NCBI RefSeq assembly: GCF_037975245.1
Contig: NC_092579.1
Span: forward strand, 10,212,678-10,276,677
Direction: 5' to 3'
DNA from: Apostichopus japonicus
Lineage: Eukaryota; Echinodermata; Holothuroidea; Aspidochirotida; Stichopodidae
Length of the DNA stretch: 64,000 bases
In this document: positions 14,568 to 28,500 of the stretch, piece by piece
Position numbering within the stretch: position 1 is the stretch's first letter
Layout of the letters: every line of letters starts with the position of its first letter
Notes under the pieces: generated by a model
What the model saw: only the letters and a program-made list of their open reading frames with translations
Told to the model about the DNA's origin: nothing
Database searches by the model: none
Position numbers and translations under genes: made by a program

Positions 14568-14778
14568 TGAAGAAGCTGAGGACAGTTTCTGCCTGCGGAT
14601 CAACAATACGCGAGGCCGGATGAGCAGACCGATCTCTGCCAGACCCGCGGTCATTATAACCAAAGCATCAGGAAAATGAAAGCTCATTAATGCCATAATT
14701 ATGATACATAGTAACACAAATTATATGAAGCTTGTCACTACCCATATAAGAATGTCAAACCTTCCAGCAAACAACAAC

Positions 14779-14898
<120 letters not shown>

Positions 14899-15380
14899 CA
14901 TAATAATCATAATAATAATAATCATAATAATAATTAAAGACTTGTCTCTTTACAGGATCTAAAGCAATATAGATAAGTTAAGTCTTAAAGGTGCAGGGTC
15001 TGTCGCCCCAAACAGTCCTGAAAAGGGAGAGAGAGAAAGGTGAATAATTGATAAGCAAAAATCATATCGTATTGCATTTCAGACATTCTCTCCATTATTT
15101 TGAGAAAAGGTAAAAGTTGAATGAACTACACTGTACATACTGAATGAGGGATTTCATATTGGGAATACAGAGGACCAAAATGTTCGGTTTAAAGGTTCCA
15201 TTGAAAGTATAGTTATTCAACGTCTTTCTAGTACTAGAACTGTGGATTACTTGCGATGAGTATTGGGTCTGATCTCGGAACAAGACAATGTCCAAGACAC
15301 TATACAATCCGGCACAATTATGCTGTTAACATAATGTACACTATAAAATTTGAAAATGTATGTATTGTATATGTATTTCA

Positions 15381-15607
15381 GATCCTCCTGCAAGCAGGAA
15401 GTCGCGAAGAAGCCTCATTGGCTTATCAAAGCCGCACGCCGACCGAGGTCAGTCCCTTAGATTCATATTTAACGTCCATGATTATGAATTGTCAATTTTC
15501 AACAATTCTGTAATTGGACGACATACATTAATCTTGGAGTGACTCGAACTGGAGACCTTATGATTGGAAGACACCGGCGTTAACCACTGAGCTAATAGGC
15601 CTACTCC
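15381..15607 (-). mobile_element. tRNA-derived SINE, copy 1
   Basis: Read on the minus strand, the element starts at 15,607 with a degenerate tRNA-like head (A-box-like TTAGCTCAGTGG and B-box-like GGTCTCCAGTTCGAGTC). It continues through a unique body and ends in a hairpin with arms CCTGC and GCAGG around 15,381-15,400. Copy 2 at 43,711-43,882 has the same order but lacks about 50 bases of the body present here (around 15,433-15,485). The head would drive Pol III transcription, and the hairpin end is probably the part recognised by a partner LINE, which is inference. Confidence 0.8.
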
Positions 15608-18600
15608 TATAAAATAAAAATAATGTAATATTAGTAATAACAATAACATATCTCGGATCCAAAGTCAGAGAGAATGGAGAGCCGAGGAGGATACTTTATC
15701 TAAGATGGCTACATGGAAGTAAATCCAAGGGTAACCGAGAAGAGGAGAAATGTTATTCCGATGGCCCACGGTGACCGGATTCCATCGTTAATCATAATGT
15801 AATCATAGCCACTTTTCATATGTAAACTTTGCATTAAGTATTAAGGTAATGAAAAAGATAAAGAAATGAAAAGTGAACAAAAACACGCTATAACAATTAC
15901 AAATGAAATATTGCGAACAACTTGTTAAATCAAAGTCTATTGAAGTTACAGTTATATGTTTGTCTCAAGTGTTACTGTCTTGCTTCCTATGGTATAACTG
16001 CTTATCTAGTTGCGTTTGTTGGGGATGGGGGGGGGGGGAGGGGTGAGGAGGTGGATGAGGGAAAGTGAAGGATCCTCGCCTTCCGCCTACCAATATCCAC
16101 ACACACGCACGCATTTACACATACACACACACACACATCCAAGGTGTCCGTAAAACTTGACAACTGCAATGTCCTCATTTTTCCCGCAGGAGCTCAAAGA
16201 CATCTACAAAATGTAAAAGAATTTGTTCTCCTATTTCTTTGATTACAAATATCCTGACATAAGCTGCCGACAAGACATAATAACCATAGGTTTTGTTCTA
16301 TTTTCTCTTTTCCTTCTCGTACGTGTTGACAAAAAATTCGACCGACTTTTCTTCAAAGGATCGGTAATATATTACCCACCCACCCAAAACTAAAATGTCT
16401 ATTTCTGATGTTTAGACTTTTAGCGGCAGCTGTTATACCCCAGTTGTGGGCATTGATCAAATAATCAAATTCATCCCTTGGTTAGTTTTATTTCCATCCT
16501 TCCTCTCAATTCTTAAATACAACCGGACATTTTAACTTCATCAGCTATATTTCATTCTGAAAAGTAGGCTAGAAGACCGTTCTCTTAAAATATAATTAAA
16601 AAAAAAACAACATTTAACAGACAATAGGACTATTTAGCGGTATTTTTTTGCTGGGTATTTCTTAAAGTTAAAGAAAAGGGGTTTTATTTATTGTCTCGTG
16701 CAAGTCTTGTCAGTTATACTAGGACTACACTAGAAACTTATCGCTCGTCAACACATCAACGCCGTATTTCATTTACAAACCCACAAGAATGTGGAAATCC
16801 TTAGCTTTGAAGTAAGAATTTATACTCGAGGTCCTGTCCTATTTAAGAAACAGACGAATAGTTACAATGAAAAGAAGAAGCTATGAAAATTAACATATCT
16901 GTATATCAAATGACAATTTTCTTTATGATGGTCAGTTATTTATTAAACGGATGTTCCGATGATCCGAAGTTCATTGAACACCGAAATTGCTGATAGTTAT
17001 CCTCATTGTTATGGTCAAAACCACATTCTTATAGCAGCTTGTATCGTTGAGATATACTTGGTTTTAAAGTTAGATGACATCTTATTTATAAAACAATTTG
17101 GTATCAAAAAAAGTATGTGACGTCACTATGCATGGCAACTGAGCGTCCCCCCCCCCTCCATAATGTACAAGTAAGTCCATGATTTTATAAATGTGGGGTG
17201 TGGCCCTGGGGGCTTATGAGGCTAACTTTGGAGGTCTTTAGATGTCTCCACCCCCTACCCTCCCCATTACCAAAAAAAAATGGACGTGGAGTTGGGCATT
17301 TGCGCCCTCTTACAAGCAGGCTGCATATGGACGCAATTCAAAGTGAAGAGAATATTGAAACTTTATTCCAAATGTATAACAAGTCAACGATGACTTTATT
17401 AAAAGGACAGCAAAGTGTTTGAGAATCATATGTGTCTTGATGATATCACAGACCAACCACCGTGATTCACTTCCTGGAGTAAGGAAGGCTTTATCCGGTA
17501 AGCGTATTTTGTTTCCCCAGGACGAACGTGGGCATCGGCCAATCAAATCCCTGGATTCCAAACATGTGACGCTTTTTCAAAAAACATGTTCTGAATCTTT
17601 TTTCCTAGTTTTGACTCCAGATTATGAACGACAATCCTTCATCCTAACGGTTGGATTCAAACAATTGTGTCTAGGGTTAGAACTAGGCATTGTGGTTGAT
17701 ATAAAATGCATTTCTATTCCATAGTTTACTCTTCGCCTAAGGCCCGAACAAATACATAATCATGTGTTGTTCATACTCATTAGAAAAGTCTGCTCCCATA
17801 TTTTCTTGGGTGAGAGGGGGAAGGGGGGGGGGTGTAGGGGCCACTGTGACGCAATATTGTGAACAGCTGACACGCATTTTTTGTCTGTTCAAGGAGCCAC
17901 GGCACTTTTGATATATAGTAGCAGCTCCGTGGTCTGACGATACAGCAAATATTTCTTCAAAAGGAGTTTATGATGGATTCAGGTGCGTGGAGAGGAAACA
18001 AATTGTCTCGCATCGGTGATGAAATATCTAGCCCTAAGGGTCTCCAAATCGTAAATTGAACTTCTCATAAAAATCAAAGCAGGTTAATTCGGTGGGATTG
18101 AAATATGACGAAAGTGTTAAAAAATAATCAATATTCTTTTTCTCACAAACACATTGTCTCATAAATTCGCTCTGTTATGAATGACATTTATGGGGTTTTA
18201 CAACCTTAACCTCGTTTTTATAAGATTGTCGCCTTTAGCCTGCAATGTAATACCTCGCAAAAGGTGTAAGTGATTGGCTTTTATACGGCTCGTCAGGTTC
18301 AAAATGTCTATCATAATATAAAGTATGTCGTGAGCTATACCAGTAAAGATTGAGCTGCTATGGTGAGGACCAGCTGTGGTTGCGCCACTCTGTCACCCTG
18401 GCGTCGGGCCAGGTGGAGCGCTCTAACTCCCTAGAGATGTATATACCCAGAAATAATACCGAAACGTTTTCAATTAATTAAAATGTTCCATATGTACGTA
18501 CACTTTAATGCAATGTGTTTTCGTATACATAAACCGATCTATAGTGTACGACGTAGGAACTTCTTGGGTATAATATGCTCCCTGGATAAGCTCAATGAAT

Positions 18601-21600
18601 CAAAGGGTGGGCTGGAGGGAGGGGTGGGGGGGGGGGAGTAACAAATGACGAAATAGTTTATCTTTGATAATGATTTTGCGATTCTAACTGAAAGAATTCT
18701 GTTGACTAATCTTCGCCTATAGACTTAGATGTCTTACTGCGCATGTTGGTGTAGGCTTATCTTGGTTAGCTTTGACAAGGGCAAGTTTGGGTGGTGCTAT
18801 CTAGCTGAATACAGTTTCAATGGTGTGCTGGGGGTAAGTATATATTGTTAAAGTTGCAAACTAATCCAACCGCTGTTAAGATATTCACATTAATATTTAG
18901 AGCAAAACTGATAATGCAAGACGTTTATACAGACAAAGATTGTTTACGGAGCACTAAAATGTTTGATTTATAGCCTAGATTTTAAAGAGACAATCTCGCA
19001 GTGAGATCTTGGGTCTATACCTATGCTCACGAGAAATCGGGCGAGGGTTGAGCTTGGGTGTTGCCGGTAAAGGGAACTTTCAATAACATCCCGTGCTCAA
19101 TTACACAATACTTAATTGATATAAAACCTTCTCGCAATTAATTAAACAGATTAAAAAGTAAGTTTGGTGACTGACATTAATTTTAATTGAAAAAAGACGG
19201 CTGGCGTACATTGTTACAGGCGCCGGACCAACAAGACGATAGAGTTTGTCGGTTGACTATGAAAGCCAAACTCTATATAACATTTGAATGTTGTTTCGTC
19301 AAGGCTCGGCCAGTCTTAACAGCATTCATCAAACTTTAGACCAGGTTTAAATTACTCCAGATTATATATTATTTAAACATTTTCCAGCAAATGTATGTCA
19401 AAGATAGATAGCTAGCATGCATACGTCAATTGACGAGGATTGCGTGTTAGTGAGTAGAGTGATTATCTCTGGAACCTATGGAAACTTTGTGCACCAAATC
19501 ACATTTTTTTTTAACAGTTAACTTTTCAAGAGACGAGATAGATTCATTGACTTCCCCCACCCTTCTCTCGGTTCCACCCCCCCATCCCTCGCCTCATCCT
19601 CTCTTGTTAGATTGGAATTTAAGGCCCGCATTGAATACAACCGGCATCTGTCTTTGTAACATCAATAATATAGATTATGTACATATTTCTCTTTCCTTCC
19701 CCTCATCTAACTTGTTCGCCCTTACCCTTACCCCGCACCCCTTCCTTCGTAAAATAAAATAGAGAAATGTTACGCCGACACAAAAGCCTAACTTACGTTA
19801 GCAGTCAATGTTTTTAACAATTAATTTGAGAATTCGTTTTCGATGGTAGAAGATGATTTGGTCGTTACAGAGTAGTTACATTTTCAATTTTTTAAAAAGA
19901 GAAAATCTGAAAGCCCCCCAAGAACTAGCCCACTTTAAACTTATATCATTCAGCACTCCCAAAAGTGTGACCTTAATTTAAGCAACTGGTTTCGCCTATT
20001 ATAATCTAAAACGCGTGATTTTTAACAAATCTGAAGTGACCACAGGAGTTTGTATTTGATGAAATTCACACGTTCAAGAATATTTATCAATCGGGAAGAA
20101 ATTGTATCCTTACAATTATTTCAACAATCTCATAAATTATTCACGAATACCTTCGATAGTAACTGTCTAAACTCAGTAACTCAAAAACTTAAACGGCACA
20201 CAGCGGGTTAAATGATGAGACGTTTATAGCTAAAATAGTAATTCTCGACTTCATTTTGGTCAATAATTGAACTCCTTCCGTCAACCATTCTTTACTTTCT
20301 GCCGTGACCTTTCATTCTTCGTGTCACTGTTTCTATACGATAGAGGGTAAGTTTATTATAATCAAGTCTTGTAGACCAGATCCAGAATTATTTACGATTT
20401 TGTTTGAATCACAAACAACTTCCCAACTGAAAGCTCTGTTATGCGGAGATTTCGCTGTGGCGTGACGAACGCGTCGGTTGTGGAGACAACCAAACCATCT
20501 GACGCATAGATTTCCCACCTTTATCCAATCAGCTTTAAAATTGGTCGTCTTTAATATCGTTCATTTATTACACCAAAAAGTTGATGTCATATATTTTTTT
20601 GCTCTTTTGTTTTCCATTTGTGTGTACCGAAAGGTTAGAGCGCCACCAGTCCGTTAAACCACCGTTGGCTGCACGCTGTATAGACAAAAGCACCTTTGAA
20701 TTAAATGCCTGTAGTTTCATGGTCTGGTATGTTACCAACATATTCATGACAGTATTTAGTACAATAACGACTTCCGCGCGAGTCTTTCTTGCAAAGTCGG
20801 ATACTTCTTAGGGGTGTCACTCTCCCGTGCATCGAATGGAGAAGGGATGGGGATTGGGGGTGATGACATTTTCACTGAAATCTATGAGTGCCCCGACAGA
20901 CCGAGCGAACCTACTACTAACAGTGGGAAGGATCAACTGGGAGAGTATTCCGAACGATGGCATCATTTCGTCGATAAACTTGATTTTCCCGGAAACCACA
21001 GCACTGACCAGTCCTGGCTCCCTCAGTAGGCTATTTTCTAAAACTACTCGGAATCAGTAATTTCCAGACAATTTATCATGTTAAGCTCTTACTTTTGGGG
21101 AGGGAAGAGTAGGTTAAACCCTACGCATTGAATTTCTTTTGTAAGAAATGTTTTAATGCTATGAACTACTATATTCAACTGCAGTGGTTTCAACAAAGCC
21201 CTTGGTTTCGCTGATCTTAGCCTGTTCACAAGATCAATAAAACTCATCTTTGAGATATCAAAGCAATTTTTCAAATTCTTTGGTGGAAACACAACTTAGA
21301 ATATTCGGGGGGGGGGAGGGATAGTCAAAGATAATAGCATAAAAAGAAAGCTTTTCTGTATTTGTCATTTTAGCAGTCTTTTATTATCATGGAGGGGCAC
21401 ATTGAGTTGTAAGAGGTGGGTGGGAGGAGGGAGTGGTTTTTGACACCCGATGCCCTCAATGCCTTACTGGTCATGTTCACCATTCCATAAAGAATAAACA
21501 AAGCTTGTCCTAATGATATCACTAAAAAAAATTCTCCAAAGACAGACTTCTCCGAGTAATTTTATAAAGCAAATTGGGTCATGAACTTACTCTGTATGAA

Positions 21601-22399
21601 TATTCTTAAATTCTAATTGGTTCAATAGAAGTGGACAGCGGGGGGGGGAGGGGGTGGGGGGGGGGAGCAATTGACTTTGACCTGTTACACAAACAGATAA
21701 AAAGCAAAATATCTTACTTTAACAACTGTAATATATTTTTCTACAGAAAAGTAAAGAAAGTCATTAGATCAACACATATCCTAACGTTGTGCCTTTTGTT
21801 TCTCTGCAATTATTTTTTACTTGTCAACTATTTTCCACACAACCAAGATCCCAACACGAACATCCATTTCTACTTATGTCAAAGCAGTTGGAAACAGTTG
21901 TAATGTCATGTATGCCTCTATGGATGCACAGATGTAATGTTAACGTCTGACTGAGGGTTACATTGGCATCTGGGTCACCAATTGTTTGGATTTTGAAATT
22001 TCTCGACATTTTTGCATTTGTTTCACCAATTTTACCCAAATCTACCGAGGGTTACTCAAATTAAAATCGCGACCGTCCAAACCAAGACGTCCGACCCGTG
22101 AAATATATTCACCGAGAGGACGTTAACTTTTGAAAATTGATTCCCCACTATGTTGACACTACTTTAATCAGCAACTTGTAACTATTCCAATTTTACTCTT
22201 CCTGTTTCTCTTAAATCATTTGAAATACAGTATTAATCAGTTTATAGTATTTTATCATATTTTATCGTGTTTATCGTATTTTAGTATTCCATATCACAGG
22301 AAAATGTCTCTCCTCTCATTCTTTCGCTTTCTATCTCTTTCACTGTGTCTAATGTCAGTGTTCTCAAAAATTTAAACGTTGTCTTTTCCCGAATGAATA
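15608..22399. other. Intergenic, no confirmed gene
   Basis: Contains many G tracts (16,029; 17,826; 18,627; 21,306; 21,641) and a few open stretches that could be exons of unknown genes. These are 18,770-18,833 and 20,820-21,055, both discussed under findings. None can be joined into a gene from this sequence. On the minus strand an ATTAAA at 22,163-22,168 could be the TADA3 polyadenylation signal, about 235 bases past its stop. Confidence 0.5.
16098..16138. repeat. AC dinucleotide microsatellite
   Basis: Imperfect (AC)n with CG and TT interruptions. Confidence 0.85.
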
Positions 22400-22531
22400 T
22401 TATAATTCGTCGAGTTGTTGTAAGAGAACTTCTCTGTCCTTCAAAGCCTTCTGAGCTTGTTCTCTTTCTTTCTTGGTCGGAGATCGTTTCTTCTGTTTGG
22501 CAGCCATGATGCGTCTGAATGCTTCCATCGT
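22400..22531 (-). CDS. TADA3: TADA3 terminal coding exon 9
   Basis: Residues 389-431 and stop TAA. Acceptor GAACAG. Encodes TMEAFRRIMAAKQKKRSPTK and ends LLQQLDEL. It fits the human C-terminus AFRKIMAARQKKRTPTKKE. Confidence 0.96.
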   Translation of the reverse strand, partial: TMEAFRRIMAAKQKKRSPTKKEREQAQKALKDREVLLQQLDEL

Positions 22532-25500
22532 CTGTTCAATAAAAGAATAAAAAAAGATCCATTAAGGCAGGGTTTCCCTAACTTCATCCCCCCACGAACC
22601 CCCTGTGGATGTCAGAGTTGTCCACGAACCCCAAACTTTTGGAGACACAATCTGAGTCATTATTATACTATAATACGCATAACAGTGCTTCGTAAAAGAT
22701 CAAGTTCAAGTTCAGCTCTTTTATCTTCACAACGTCCTGTCATGCGTACACCAACTTAACCAAAGTCCTGCGGCCTGTGTCTGTTTCATAATTCATTTAT
22801 CACATGCACGGTACGGTATAGCTATGGCAACGTATGCGTATGGAACGCGTAAAGAGATTGTCGATAGGTACGACTTTTGTACATTACTAAATTATATGAT
22901 ATATCAGGTTTTAGTTCAACAAAAAGTTCTCTAGTTTTGACTTTCAGAAAGGTCTCACGACCCCCTGGGATGGACTCACACACCCCCTGGGGGTTCATGC
23001 ACCCCAATTAGGGAACCCCTACATTTTAAGGCCTTGCATTCTATAACTAAGGGAAACTTTCAGAGACTGATTACTATGCAGCTTCAAGAATTAAACTTTG
23101 AAGCATACACTAAATAGACATATAACCAATCAAACAAATAAAGAACAGATTCATGGGTTCCAACACTCCTTGGAATCTGGACATAGAAGTGAAGATCATT
23201 TATTAATTATATGCTAGACTTGTAGAGTCACTCCACTTTGATATAATGTAAAACAGCAATTTTGTTTTACAAACTCGATCTTCCAAAAACGTGACGAAAG
23301 AAGGGACATTTTTTTGGAGTTCTTAAATTATGGTAGACTCAAATCATATCAGAAATTCAGTATCATAATTTCAATATATTTAAGTCTGTGGAATAAAAAT
23401 CGACCCACAACTGCAATAAAGTTAATAACTGTCGACAACAACGATAATAATAGAGTATTCTGTATAAACAAAGCAGGTTTTCAATTCTTCTTTTGTGTTA
23501 AGTGTCATCAGAATTACAATCATATCCAAAATGTTATGTATAGTTAACAGCCTTCCTCAGTCAACATGTGGTTAGCTATTACCTTGAGTTTCGTTACCCA
23601 CTAAATGGAACACTATTTCGACCTATCCAAATGTAATACTAATTTAAACAAGATTCCCCTCCGAGATAACAGACCAAAACTTTCTCTTTTGTCATCTCCC
23701 AAATCGAAACCTCAAAGCATCCACGTACCTCATTATCTGCTGCTCGAATCTTCTTCTGTATTTCCTGTTTTTTCATCTGTTCTGTTGTCAAGGCGATCAG
23801 TTTTTCCTTCTGTGCTCTGTTGTGAGCGGAAAGGGCTTTCAATTCGGCCTGCCTCTTTTCCAGTTCCAGTAAAACCTCGTCCTCTTCTAAGTCTTCTAAG
23901 AAAGGTTCGTCTGCATCGAGCAGACCTGTTGAAGGAGAGAGTTGGGAGCCAATAATTTTTCTTCTTGTTTGATTCGAGCATTTTGTTAGCATTTTAAAAT
24001 TTACTTCTCAGACTCTGAGAAAATCTCTATGGCTGATCTATAAATGGCCAGAATAATATCAAACCTGTTTGATTGCTTGAAACCCTTATTGTCCCTGTTT
24101 TTCATATGGAACCCAATCAAAGTGATGATTGTTGAGGAAGTCTCATGTTGAGATGAATATTCCTAAAACTTAATGAGGAATGTATGAAATTCTCCCATTC
24201 CTACTCCAAGACTGCTAATTAACACCTTCCCACAACCCATGTGGGGGGGGGGGAATGTGGGTGCCCTTGAAACATTTGTCTGCTCCCCAAACAATTGTCA
24301 GAAAATGTTTCTTTTTAATTTTAAATATGTTCTGCCTGACCCTCCCCCCCCCCCCCTAGAAAAGGTTTGTGTCTCCTCCCCCTAATAAAAGACATCTAGC
24401 TACACCCCTGCTCTCAGGCAAGGTAAAAGCTGTCTCAAAATGTAAACCATAGATTACACACTTATGTATTAACACAATGGTAATTTTAAACAAAATCTCA
24501 GACAGGAGAAATTTTTTAACATAGCAAGTTGTTATATGTTGACATACAAATATCAGACAAGAGTTTTATAATCCTGATCAAGATTACCCTGTTGAATTAG
24601 CTCTTCTCTGATCTTGGCTTCCAGTATTTTCGTCCGTCCGACGTAAAACGATTTATCTCCGTTCCCGAGGGATCCTTCTCCATTGTCGTCCTGTTTGGTG
24701 AAAAGAAGTGAAGATGACAATATTGCTAGAATCTGCCATAATGGTCACAGCATTACACTTTGTATATTATGCACGCGGGAGATTAATTGGGTGTTTTACA
24801 TTTATTTCTGAGGTTTACATCATAGATTTGCATAATTATAACTACTCTAATGTTTGAAATTAATCTTATCATACTCTATTAATCTTATCATAATCTTATA
24901 ATACTGAAGACAACAGGCTATGTACAACCAGCAAGCCAATGGGCTAAAGACACTCCTTGCTACATTGTTTGTGAGAACATTCAACAGTAACACTGCACAC
25001 AAGATTTATTTCTTAAGTGTAGACAATAACTGACTTCAAGTGATCAGCAAGGTTCTTGTTCTTCTGCAGACATTCCAAGCATTACATTCATCCCAGATTT
25101 ACTGCTGCGGTTTATCCATGCTTCACAGAGTTTTGAGACTTGGACCTCTGTTGACCTCCACTAATATCAATTGGGATCCTGCACTTAACATACATGTATT
25201 ACCTTATAATCAAGATGTCCGTTTTGAGTTATAGATATAGATGCCTTTGGCATTTTGACAATGAATCAAAAATAAGTAGCATTTTGATGAATTATTAATA
25301 GATGAAGTTCTCTCCTCCTCCTTCTCCTACCTTAGGTGCCGAGTCCATGATGATATCTTCGATGGGTGTCATGATGTTCTCCTCCACCAAAGCCGAAATC
25401 AGTCTCTGTGTCAGCTGTCCAAACGGACACATGTCATCAGCAGATGTGCTAGAAACAGCAAGACGATAGAAGAGAAGTGGAATTTACCATCATTTCCTGC

Positions 25501-28500
25501 TCCAAATGTGACATGGATTATAAATAAACATAGCAGTTCTACTATTACCGAGCCTAGCTTTATCAAAGATTGTTTCTTCTATTCATCCTTGTAAAGAATT
25601 ATCTTGGTTAAATTTACTTTTAAATTTAATTTAAATTTACCCTAACAAGATTAACCTACAAAGTATGAATCAGTGAAAAAGGTTGGCAAGTTTCAATAAA
25701 AATCCATTTAGATATTTAAACTACATTGCATATAGAAATGTGCAAATATTTTGTGACTGTTTCAGAATTTTTCATGGTCTCTGCTTAGTTAATACCGTGG
25801 TCCTCGTTAAAAGCGATGTTAACATTTTACACAGCGAGAACTTGTAGCCTCACATTCAGCCCTATAATGATAACGAGAGAGGACATGCTTCCCAGCGGTA
25901 CGAGCTCTGGCATTATTCTCTCAAAAGTAGATCGAGGCTTATATTCTCTACAACGAGTCGTACACCTAGAGTGAGTACTGATGTTTGATCTGGAAAAAGA
26001 ACACACTTTCTCTAGAATTTAATTATCTTAAGTCTCATTAACTCACCACACTATTTAATTTAATTTTTTTAAATATTTTTATATTATTTATGATATTTTT
26101 CCTTGGCCAAAGAATGTTTGATTTCAAAATCAGAGATCTTCAAAACAAATTGCATGGATGACTTTTTTCTCATCGATGCACTTCACTTTTTCAGAGAAAG
26201 GCCACTGTGCCCCTCAAAAGACTGCCTCTACTGTCGGCACAAACTGCTGCAAAGCCTATTTGCTTGTGCCTTTAATGTGCCCTTCCAATGATTCACTCAG
26301 TCAATCCTGACAAAGTATGGACAAATTCAATGTAAAAGTATAAAATGCTCTAGTCTAGGATCCTGTTAATAGATATCTGTTATTGACCCATTGTTAGAAA
26401 TACACAGTAAAGCTGCGTCATTGATGCCCTTGGAATATTTCATTTGTACCTTTACCGGAATCGCATGTCCTGTCAGTGTGCCCCCTAATGCTAGCCTGCC
26501 AATGGCACATACAGTTAAACTGTGCCCCTTATTTCAAGACTTCAAGGCCGGACAATGCAACTAGCTGCAAATACCCAAAGAGGTGATCAGGTGAATACTT
26601 GCAGAAAAATCTCAAAACATCCAGACAAAATCCTTACTTATCAACTTTCTTCAGGAGACCTTTGACCTCTTTGTCATTTGGAGAATTGGAACTTTTCTTC
26701 TTTTCAATTTTACTCCCTGGAAATACAAAAATAAATAAATATATATATATAATAATAAAGAAATGACTGAACACAAACTTTTTGGTTTTCTCATGTTTAC
26801 TTCTGTTGGAAGCAGGCCTTACTACCTTACAGGTATGTTCAACCATATTTGGGCTGACAATGAAAAACTACATATGACTCTTTGCAACTACCTCATAAAT
26901 GTCCAATACATTTACATACTTTTTGCTACGGCTGATTCTTACATAATATTTGTAACGAATGTTCAGCAAAATTAATACTGTTAATAAAACACTTCATGAA
27001 ATATTTGTTTATGAAGCAATAATCGCAGACACCTTTTCTAATCCTTACTGATTTGTTTCTATGACGGTCATTTTCCCACATGGGTTTTCAGAATAACTGC
27101 TGCCTTAAATGGCAGGAGAAAGGTCAAATGAGAGAAACCTTTTACATAACTCTTGTCTGCTAAATTTGTAATTAGATTTCTTGAATACTTTAACAGGAGG
27201 ACGTGATATTGCGATCCTAGCAAGACTAACAAGTGACAGGTGGTGAAACAGACTGCACACTATGGCAATGATGACACCAAATTGATGGCACCAAATTGAT
27301 GGCACGCTGACATAACTGATGACACATCTACTTTAACCCTTCAGTCTGTTTTTGAAGAAAAATCCTGCTAAGAACAGAAGGTCGGGTGTTCTAACGTTCT
27401 ATGGATCGATACCAAACAGCCTCCCATAGTAGATAAAGTTACTTGTTGCACACCTCATATTTATGCAATATTTTGTTGACCTTTACCTTCCTTCTGTTCG
27501 TCTAAGAGATCCTCCGTAGCCCACCGGAGGGAGTAATGTTTGCCGAGAGGAGGAATCTTATAGAGGTCACTGTCATCATCCGAGGTCCTAATCAGATCAT
27601 CCAGGGCCTTGATATCATCCTGGGTGATGTCAGCACAGTAGGGTTCAACCGATGCCCAGAACCGATCTGGAGCGTCGTTCCGTATGATCCTGGGAGGGAT
27701 CGGCTCGTTCAGGGGATCATCTGTGAATTCGTATTCCTGCATCTTCTGCTGTAAGAATTATACAATGTTGAAAGGTCAGAAAATCCTTAATTAAATCATG
27801 AAAGAGGCTCAAGCCAGTTACCTTCATGTCGCTTTCCTTCATTAAATATATATTTTTTTTAATATTTTTTTTTATGTTGACTAATTGTCTAATTTGATTT
27901 ATTTACTAATTTATTTCATAATTTTTTTTTTATGTTGTCAATGGAAAATTGAAGTTATCTGAGTATCAGGAGTGTTAATGTAAGGAAATGAAACAACTTG
28001 AAGCTCACTCATCATACTGGGTGGTAATCCAAGCTCAAACCTCTGACGATCTGACCCTCATCTTCTCAAATGTCAACCCCTTTAATCACTCTACCTCGTT
28101 TCATACAAACTCTCCATATAAACGATCATTTCAAAATTTCAACAACAAAAACGATTACTATTTCTCCCGTTTTCTCTCAAAACTGAACATTTTGGTAGAC
28201 ACTTTAATTGAAGACCACCTTGTACATGTATTAATTCATGTTTTTTACTCTTTGTGTAGACCCAATTATTCCTCCACCGGTATAAATATCACATTGTTTG
28301 TATTTTATGCTACTTTCATGAGAGTGTTATACGTTGTCCTTATTGTTATGTCATCTGTTATTGGAAGGTGGCATAAGAAACTACCCAGACACTATCAATA
28401 TATATCCATACAGTTCACACAATTGAGTGGTGTCCTGAACAACAGTTGTGACTATAAATGCTACATTTTCCACTGGCTACACTTGTATATACAGCATAAC

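Noticed and set aside
17419-17724. 101-codon plus frame
   Set aside because: Overlaps an 83-codon minus frame, shows no recognisable domain, and the CCCCAG in it has no partner donor.
27536-27754. 72-codon plus frame and similar frames over exons
   Set aside because: Shadow of TADA3 exon 4 on the opposite strand.
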